DNA of 64,000 nt from Calliopum simillimum (taxonomy: Eukaryota; Arthropoda; Insecta; Diptera; Lauxaniidae). The position numbers were made by a program, and so were the translations under genes. Each line of letters starts with the position of its first letter. Positions within the stretch are counted from its first letter, which is position 1. Below, piece by piece: positions 57,077-64,000 of the stretch. A model generated the notes under the pieces. That model was not told the DNA's origin. It saw only the letters and a list, made by a program, of their open reading frames with translations, and did no database searches. Where the stretch lies: the NCBI GenBank assembly GCA_951812925.1, contig OX638370.1, positions 27,209,964 to 27,273,963 on the forward strand, read 5' to 3'.

Positions 57077-58132
57077 TTTTTATAAACCACGTTTTTCGTT
57101 TTACCGCCCTTTGCCAAAACATAAAGATTTTGTGGGCTCGAGACTCGTGAGCATGCCACATGGCGTACGGTCAGGGTGCATCACAAATTTATAACCTTCC
57201 CGTGGCATTATTTCCAATGCTGTTTAAAAAGTGTGTATGAGGCGATAATGCTCATGTAACATTCTCTGAATTTTTAAAACAGTATCCCTTTCAACTCCTT
57301 GAATATTTTGACACCTGCGATCAGCTTCGCCATTTTCATTCCCCATGAAATAAATTTACAAAAATTTTGCTTGCTCATGATTTGTAGGAAGCAAGGAGCC
57401 AATTCTATGGTAGATTTGACCTTGAATTGTAAAAGTTGGCGAAAATCCATGCATAATTATTTCTCTATCTACACCAACTGAGGTCATTTGAAAGCAGGAG
57501 TTATATTTTCTTATTTTTTTCAAAAAACGCTGAGATTCACTGCTTTCATTTAAAAGAAAAGATTTAAGTGGTTCCTCTGGCTCACCAAGTGTTGGAACCA
57601 AAACTTTTCCACCAGAACAACACATACCTGGAGTTTCTTCATTCCACTTAAGCGCTTCACAATGCATGCATTTTTTATTCATTCTGCCTCAAAAAACTAA
57701 TAATCGAATGTTACTGTAATCAATCATTGGATCGTATTCAAAAGCGGCTTGGTGAAATGCCCTCCACGTACTCATTGTAAACGCATGTCTCCTTTCTGTC
57801 TGCCGTTCAGCATTTGAAGCACGTCGTGTTTGAGACTCTTCAAGCGTCTCTGCAGCTATCGATGACGCATGGCGATTGGCATCTAAAATCTGGCGTGCCT
57901 GAGTCTGCTCCAAGATCTCGGTAGCCCTGTGTGTTGCGGTGTGCTCAGCAGCTAATGCCTGGCGGGCTTGAGTCTGCTCTAAGGTCTCGGCAGCCCTGTG
58001 AGTTGCGGCGCGCTCGGCAGCTAAAGCACGACGGGTCTGAGTTTGCTCCTCGGATTCTTGACTTCTAGCTACTCTTGCAACTCGAGCTCTGCTAGAGCTA
58101 CGTGTTAAATTAGATTTACGCTTGCGAGGCAT
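57077..58132 (-). pseudogene. Helitron Rep/helicase, N-terminus fused to C-terminus by a large deletion
   Basis: It starts MPRKRKSNLTRSSSRARVAR at 58132, then Ala/Glu/Thr-rich coiled repeats (LEQTQARQALAAEHTATHRA type), TMSTWRAFHQAAFEYDP, a zinc-like CMHCEALKWN...MCC segment, and GFSPTFTIQGQIYHRIGSLL, characteristic of insect Helitron proteins. A stop near 57355 and a frameshift near 57230 follow. After MHPDRTP near 57170 the sequence jumps directly to VACSRVSSPQNLYVL and KTKNVVYKNVL with a stop at about 57068-57077, the extreme C-terminus of the PIF1-type helicase. The Rep nuclease and nearly all of the helicase (over a thousand residues in full-length relatives) are missing, so the element is non-autonomous. 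Confidence 0.82.
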
Positions 58133-58559
58133 ATCGGCAGCATAAATAATGAGCAACTACCTTATAAGGATAAAATAAGTAACCACTGAGTACTTCTACT
58201 ATGTACCTACCTTCAAAGCAATTGCTTAAATCCTATTTCAGATAAGTTTTAATATTTATTTAAATATTTGATTTTATTTCACACGTTTTGTATTCATTTG
58301 TTTTTCAAATTTTGATTATTTTTCAAAATGTAAACAACCTTTGGCAGCTCAACTGTTCATCTTTTCAAATTTTAGAGAGTGATTATGCGACGAATGGGAA
58401 AACACAGAAAAAAACACCAACAATACAAAATCAATTCCACATACAGAAGTCAATGATACGTAATCCAAAAATTATTGATTCCCCTTACAAACTTTCAATA
58501 CCTTTCCTAGAATCTCTTACAATCTCCATACCAAATTTCATCTAAATTTGTTCAGCGGC

Positions 58560-59060
58560 TATTGATTCCCCATTCAAACTTCCTTCCCCCTTTTAACCCT
58601 CTTTAAGGATGATTTGAAGGGTAGGAACAATCATATATTCTTTTTATGCTCTCCCACTATCTCTATATAAAATTTTATCTAAATTGGTTCAGGGGTTATT
58701 GATTCCCCATACAAAATTCCATGCCCCTATTCACTCTCTTTAAGGATGATTTGAGGGGTAGGTACTATCATATGTCCTTTCTAGGGTCTCTCACTATCTC
58801 CACCAAATTTCAACTAAATTGGTTGAGCGGTTATTGATTTCCCATACAAACTTCCGTCTCCCTTTACAGCCCTTTTAAGGATGATTTTAAGGATAAAAAT
58901 ATCCTATATCCTTTCTAGGGTCTGTTACTATCTCTACACCAAATCTCATTTAAATTGGCTCAGTGGTTATTGATTCCCCACACAAACTTCCATCCCCCTT
59001 TTCACCCCTTTTAAGGATGATTTTAGGGGTATCCTATATCCTTCTCAGGGTCTCTCACTA
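58560..59060 (+). repeat. 137-bp tandem repeat in the Helitron 5' region
   Basis: TTAAGGATGATTT recurs near 58603, 58741, 58876 and 59012, at steps of about 137 bp. Each unit has TATTGATTCCCCATACAAAC, CTTTCTAGGGTCTCTCACTA and AAATTGGTTCAG-like parts. The unit nearest the Helitron end contains CCAAATTGGTTCGGCGGTT. Confidence 0.8.
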
Positions 59061-59158
59061 TCTCCATACAAAATTTCATCCAAATTGGTTCGGCGGTTTA
59101 GGCGTGAAAAGGTAACAAACAAACAGAGTTACTTTCGAATTTATAATATTAGTATAGA

Positions 59159-61459
59159 TAGTCTTTGGTATTGAGTTTAGATATCTTTACTCGAATGGAT
59201 GATAACTCAGAAAGTAGTGCCCTAATTAGAAAACTGAAAGTAACTTTTAGTGAGGAAAATTATGGCTAACTGATGCCACTAGCAAAAATAAATTACGCTG
59301 TTTAGTATTGTCAGTGTGATACAAGTTCAAAAATGCCTAGAAATAGCAATTTTTGCGCTTTTAAGCAAGGACTAGAGAACTAGAGTCAATTCAAATAAAT
59401 AAATCATTCCTTGGGTACTAAATAACTTTGTTTAGTAAGAATTTACTCAAAAAACTAAGGCCTCAGACAAATATTTTCCTTTTGTCGCGTAAACTTTGTG
59501 TAAACTTTGCTTGGCTTTTGTTTACTATCAATTGAGAAGTTTAAATCTTATAGAGGCTTAGGACCTAAGCAACTAGATTTATTACTGCCTTTGTTGCGCA
59601 ATAACAAAGAAATGAGCACGCGGGCAATCAACGCGGGTCAAACAAAACAAAATGGCTACTATCTGAATTTGCGGGCCAATGTTATCCCAAATTATTGAAT
59701 CCAAACGAAAAGTTCAGAAATTTCAGTTGGTTGGTGTTGTTGTGAATAATTGTAGCAGCAAAAATTACATATGCTCTATTTTTACTTGGGACCAGTACAT
59801 TTTATAGGTGGGCCAAATTTTGAAATATTTTTAATCTGCATCAACATCAACAGGTATAAGCTTTTTTTTTATTTTTTATTCTTTTTGGCATATGTTCGTA
59901 AAGTTCCGGTTTGAAAATTACTCATTTTATGGAAAATGTGAGGGACCAATATTTTTTTTTGAAAAAAATATATGTACATATGTACTGACAGCAAGCATTC
60001 TTTGATAAAAAAAAGATTTTTATTTAAGAAATAAGTAAATTGACAACTTTGCTAAATATTTATTTATGGCCTTTTGCTTACTTTAAAGAATTCAAAGCGA
60101 TCATTTCTATTGAAAAGAATTGGATGTACAATAAAATACCAAAAAAAAAAGAAAAGCAATTTAATGGATGTAATTGTAAAATAAAAATAGTACTAGATTG
60201 CATTTAAAAAAAAAAATTAAAAGCAAAAGAAAAAAATACAAAAGAAAAGTTTTAAATATGCTAAATGCAAAGAAAAATATTTGTTTTGGAAAAATTATGT
60301 AAAATACTCGTAAATTAAAAATAATTCATACTTTGCTTATACAGCTAGCGAAAAATTTAGGGAAATTTGTAATTTACAATTAATAAGAAAATTATATGAA
60401 ATCGCAAAAAAAACTTAAAATTAATAAATGTACAAAAAATTTTAATATATCAAACCCGGTGGCGAGCAGTTGCTTACAAACAACGATAACTTTCTTCCCG
60501 CAAGAATTTGTGCTCTCGTGCTCTCAGTTGCTGGATAGAAATCATCATTATGATAAAAAAACTAAGTATTTGAGGTCTGTTACATCCCAGCTGCCTGCGC
60601 GTGTAACAGTTTCCAAATCCTGCACGGCGCCAGGTTAATAAATAGCTTAAGCACAAGTAATATTTTAATTAAAAGTTTTATAAAACAATGCTTTTTATAA
60701 GGTACTGAGAAAGTTTTATTATCTTTATAGAGACAAACTTTCCAAACTATTCCGAAAATTTAACAGCATTACGTTTTTGTTTTTTTATAACATACTTACG
60801 AATTTTATTTATAACAAGATCAGACCGATTCCCCTCAAAACCTGGAAACATTTGGATATGAAATTAAGTATTCTAATCATCATATTCGTATCTTAAGTCT
60901 TCGTTCTTTGGGTTGTGAAAACAATTTATATTTATTTTTGTACTTAAATGCATATATTTTACTTCATTCCACAATACTAGTTCATTATTCTTTACACAAA
61001 ATGATCCTTCAATGAACTTGACACATTTTACTTAAAAGTCAACACTTCAACTTAACTGCTCTGGAATCAAACCATTACTGTGCTGATGCTTGGAATTTTT
61101 CAGAAGACTCTCGAAACAGCATTAGTTCTTACATTCCGTAATGTAAAAAATTTACTTTTTGTTATGCACGAACCATCTCGTCGTTTCTTATACCATAACA
61201 CATACTCTGATTTTATGTTAGATGGCGCCGATGCTTGTGAGAGAGTGTAAGTTTTGTATAATTTTTACACTCGCGTTACAATATCTACAAAATTTCATAA
61301 GGAAAGTCATTGAGTCATTTAGCTCAGACGCAATTTGAAGTTCTATTTGCATAATTTTGGTACTTTTTGGACAGTTTTAGTACTTTTTTTGCCATTTGGT
61401 ACAAAATAGAAAAGCTCATTTATCATCCTTGGTACAATAACAAATGTGAAACGAAAAGT
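59159..61459 (+). other. AT-rich sequence, no supported gene
   Basis: 59198-59300 shares a dispersed repeat with 14184-14290. Two short frames, 59507-59698 and 60396-60638, sit in patches of higher GC than their surroundings but have no recognised domain, start context or splice partners; they remain unassigned. Confidence 0.4.
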
Positions 61460-62370
61460 AAACAAACAACACCCTACCCTACACCCGGGGCATATTCACT
61501 TTCTCTTTCCGTTTGTAATGCAGAGAAGAAGGCGTGGTAGATATCGAAAAGTATATATATTCTTGATCACCGTCACCTCCTGAGTCGATATAGCCATGTC
61601 TGTCTCTCTGGCTGGCTGGCTGGGTGGCTGGCTGTGCGTGGAAATATTTTTTACGAGAAACTGAGCAAGATAATTTAATGAAATTTGATACATTGCCTTT
61701 GTCATCAAAGTTAGCTCGTTGGATTGAAAATAAGTAAAATCGGTTGAACGACACGCCTACCGCCCATATGAAAAATATGTTTAAAATGCAACTTTAGGAG
61801 TATTTTTCACGGCAATTCAACCAAAATACACATAAATACTACAAATTATTAGCGCAAGCTCTAAGCAAAAACTGGGCGAATTCGGAAAAGAGAGCGTGGC
61901 ACCTCCCATATACTTCAAAACGCTTTACTTAAAGAATTTTTTGAGATAACCCAACTAAATTTTACTCAGATACTAAGGATTATAAATGAAAGCTCTAAGT
62001 AAAAACTGGGCGAAATCCGACAAGAGGCCGTGGCACCTCCCATATAAGCATACATTTCAAAATGCTATACTGAAATAGTTTTTTGAAATAATCCAACTAA
62101 ATTTCACACGAATACTAAAAACTATAAATGCACACTTTGAGCTAAAACTCGACGAAGACGGACAAGAGGGCGTGGCATCACACATAAAAGCAAAAGCTTC
62201 AAAATGCTATATTTAAAACGTTTTTTGAGATAATTCAACCGAATTTCACTGCGACACTAAGAACTATGTATAAATGCAAGCTCTGAGCAAAAACTCGGTG
62301 ATCTCGAACAAACTGGCGTGGCACCTCCCATAGAAGCAAAATTTTCAAAATACTGCAGTATAGGGTATTG
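61460..62370. mobile_element. Non-autonomous element with a GTATATATATTCTTGATCA motif
   Basis: AGTATATATATTCTTGATCA at 61549, then CTGAGTCGATATAGCCATGT and CTGTCTCTCTGGCTGG, is a phrase I know from widespread fly repeats. The block starts near CACCCTACCCTACACCC and ends near TATAGGGTATTGCAGG. Its right half is the 140-bp tandem module. Superfamily not assigned; limits approximate. Confidence 0.5.
61880..62340 (-). repeat. 140-bp tandem module (GGCGTGGCACCTCCC), four copies
   Basis: GCGTGGCACCTCCCATA or variants at 61894, 62028, 62170 and 62315, spaced 134-145 bp, with AAAAACTGGGCGAA before and TTTGAGATAATCCAACTAAA-like sequence after. In reverse complement it matches 24050-24480. Confidence 0.75.
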
Positions 62371-63089
62371 CAGGCCAAAGGATACAGCCTTACTAGTTGT
62401 ATTTCTCTTTGTGCTATATCCTCTTTTCAGCTCTGTGTGACCGAGTATTTTGTCGTTGTTAATATTGAAAAAATTGCATTTAATTTTACCTAACGGTGCT
62501 TGTGAGAGAATTTAAATCAAATTTTGATGTACCTCGGCTTTTTTTGTAAATTCTTATTATAGATGTCAAATGAAGTTATAAAATTAAAGAGGTGGCGCTT
62601 TTTTAAAAAAACGATAAAAAGCCCTGTGATGGGAAAAACGCTTTTTTACTCAAGAGGAAGGCATCTTACGAAAAAAATTTACATGGCATAAAATGATTAG
62701 AATTGTTCAATGCACATACTTTAGTACCAATTTCTCGGAAGCGTTGTTATTTAGATTGATAGCCAGGCAACTATCAAAGCAATTTCATAGTAATATTGAA
62801 GACAACAAAATTGGTGAATTGGCTAGGGAAGGCTGATTTTTCAATAAAAAAACCCATAAGCATAATCAAGGGAAAAATTGAAAATAAATCGTCGGATTAA
62901 AACTACAACTAGACATCTACATATTTTGATGCTTTGAGTTAAGTATACAGAAACATGACGAAAAAACAGTTCTTGGTTCTCATCTATTTGTTTTTTTGAA
63001 ATAAAGTCCCCATCCAAATTTATGCAATTTCAAAAAACATAAAAAGCGTCTTTCTCAAAACATCAAAAATGTAGATGTCTAGTTGTAGT
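62371..63089 (+). other. AT-rich sequence, nothing recognised
   Basis: GGTGCTTGTGAGAGAATTTA at 62496 echoes GATGCTTGTGAGAGAGTGTA at 61231, and CTAGACATCTACAT near 62910 has an inverted partner ATGTAGATGTCTAG at 63069. No gene seen. Confidence 0.35.
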
Positions 63090-63440
63090 TTTAACCCGAC
63101 AAAATGTATTCAAGCATTTAAGATCAATTCGGCCATCATATAGTAAGAAGCGTACTGAATTTCTAATAGCAATGTAGAAACATATTGGGAAACCATGCGT
63201 CTCACTTAGCGACGATCTTTGTAGGAGCTGTAAGGAGCCTGATATTGAAGAAATAGTTTTTCATTTCTTTTGCAAGTGTCCAACGTCGAAGTACCTTTGG
63301 TCATTTCAATATACAATCGCTTGATACACTATATGACTTTCTACTTGGTCTTTCTTTGCTAAAGCTCTCAGTACACAATGGGCTCGATTCCAAGGCCTAA
63401 GTTAATGCTGACAACATGATCATCTCTCGGATATAATCTA
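63090..63440 (+). pseudogene. LINE C-terminal remnant with a CCHC-like motif
   Basis: The plus-strand frame around 63128-63310 reads RPSYSKKRTEFLIAM, stop, HIGKPCVSLSDDLCRSCKEP, then DIEEIVFHFFCKCPTSKYLW. DLCRSC followed by H and CKCP matches the C-terminal zinc-like motif of Jockey/I/R1-type LINE polyproteins. It ends near TAACCTTACCTTACTC, like the other LINE end at 52540. 5'-truncated and nonsense-mutated. Confidence 0.65.
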
Positions 63441-64000
63441 ACCTTACCTTACTCACTTACAACTAAAATTCTTGAAAAATATTTTTATACGCCGCCACCA
63501 TACCCTAATTATACATATATTTTTCTGAAACATGGTTGACTTTATTAAAAGTAATTTTATGTTAAAAAATGTTTAATGAAAAATTGTACAATTAATTTGC
63601 ATATGGCACAAACAAAAATAAATTATTAGTAGCAAAAACAAAGCACAACATTTTTTAACAAATTTAATTTTATAAAGAAATATTCGTAAAATATATTTCT
63701 TAAATTTAATTTTTTTAATAAGCAAATGCATACATTTGTACTTTAGAAACAATAAGCATAAGCATTAAAATGAACTTTGTCAAAGTATGAAGAACGATGA
63801 ATCCTAATGTCAATTTCAAAAAGTAAAACTTACTTAAAAGTAGCTGTAAAAATTTATAAAAAATATGTACTTAAAATTATATAACTATGAACTAAATTTT
63901 AAGGTAAACTTATAATTTTTAACTGTATTAAAGTAATAATGAAAGCAATTGAGTAATATTAAAATAAAATGAGAAGACATTAAAAGTAAAAATAAAAACA
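63441..64000 (+). other. AT-rich sequence, nothing recognised
   Basis: A/T-rich with AATAAA hexamers to the end of the window. No feature identified. Confidence 0.4.

Larger units (their letters stand above)
56067..59158 (-). mobile_element. Helitron with both ends, internally deleted
   Basis: Read on the minus strand, the 5' end is A/TCTATACTAATATTATAAA at 59158. The 3' end is CGCAGACGAAGTCGCGGG, a bulged CGC/GCG and GAC/GTC hairpin, then TAAAAGCTAG at 56067 followed by T. TC start, CTAG end, 3' hairpin and A/T insertion site together are diagnostic. The 3.1 kb hold the remains of a Rep/helicase gene, a nested RTE-like LINE tail and a 137-bp tandem repeat near the 5' end. Confidence 0.88.

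Noticed and set aside
59507..59698. 63-codon open frame in a GC-richer patch
   Set aside because: No domain, no splice partners and no repeat family; left unassigned.
60396..60638. 80-codon open frame in a GC-richer patch
   Set aside because: Open on both strands over the same stretch and without any recognised domain; left unassigned.

Overview
The window is AT-rich nuclear DNA from a dipteran insect, probably a higher fly and possibly a tephritid. The evidence is one host gene with fly-type splicing that encodes an hnRNP L / Drosophila Smooth-like protein, plus a dense load of insect transposons, including a rosa-type (DD41D) mariner of the kind first described in Ceratitis. It is not bacterial: there are no operons, and most long open frames are chance.

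Host gene. Three plus-strand exons (1660-1935, 2008-2212, 15475-15611) join cleanly in frame and encode the C-terminal 205 residues of Smooth: the end of RRM3, a linker, RRM4 and an acidic tail. Upstream exons lie outside the window. The second intron is about 13.3 kb and full of transposon remnants. The 3' UTR begins at 15612 and runs through A/T-rich low-complexity sequence to at least about 17.5 kb. I recognise no other host protein gene up to 64000.

Layout. 1-1285: a piggyBac-like element with a nested non-autonomous Helitron; a full second copy of the same nest lies at 39339-40719. 3768-5045: dead DD37D mariner. 5880-12425: several copies of an orientation-switching foldback family. 8376-8652, 9641-9858 and 14641-15361: MITE-like or foldback elements. 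13440-14040: 118-bp tandem repeat. 18094-18989: two head-to-tail Helitrons. 19005-20235: two RTE-like LINE fragments with a MITE between them. 22912-25547: rosa mariner split by an hAT-like insertion. 25690-26870: longer RTE-like fragment. 28250-30560: two-monomer satellite. 32540-33800: LINE remnant with RT motifs. 36596-37640: hairpin plus 184-bp tandem repeat. 41126-41648: hammerhead-ribozyme-like core beside a long palindrome that looks Penelope-derived. 43087-45480: hAT-like element with a nested TA-flanked MITE. 51000-52560 and 63090-63440: LINE remnants. 53861-54263: short Helitron. 54440-55540: 39-bp minisatellite. 56067-59158: internally deleted Helitron with both ends and a nested RTE-like fragment. 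61460-62370: element carrying a 140-bp tandem module also seen elsewhere.

The only gene likely to be functional is sm. Everything else recognised is decayed or non-autonomous mobile DNA. The most notable signals are the hammerhead-like motif with a perfect core and helix II, the piggyBac/Helitron composite that moved as a unit, the strictly alternating satellite, and the foldback family concentrated in the sm intron. All calls come from reading the sequence by eye; no database search was run.
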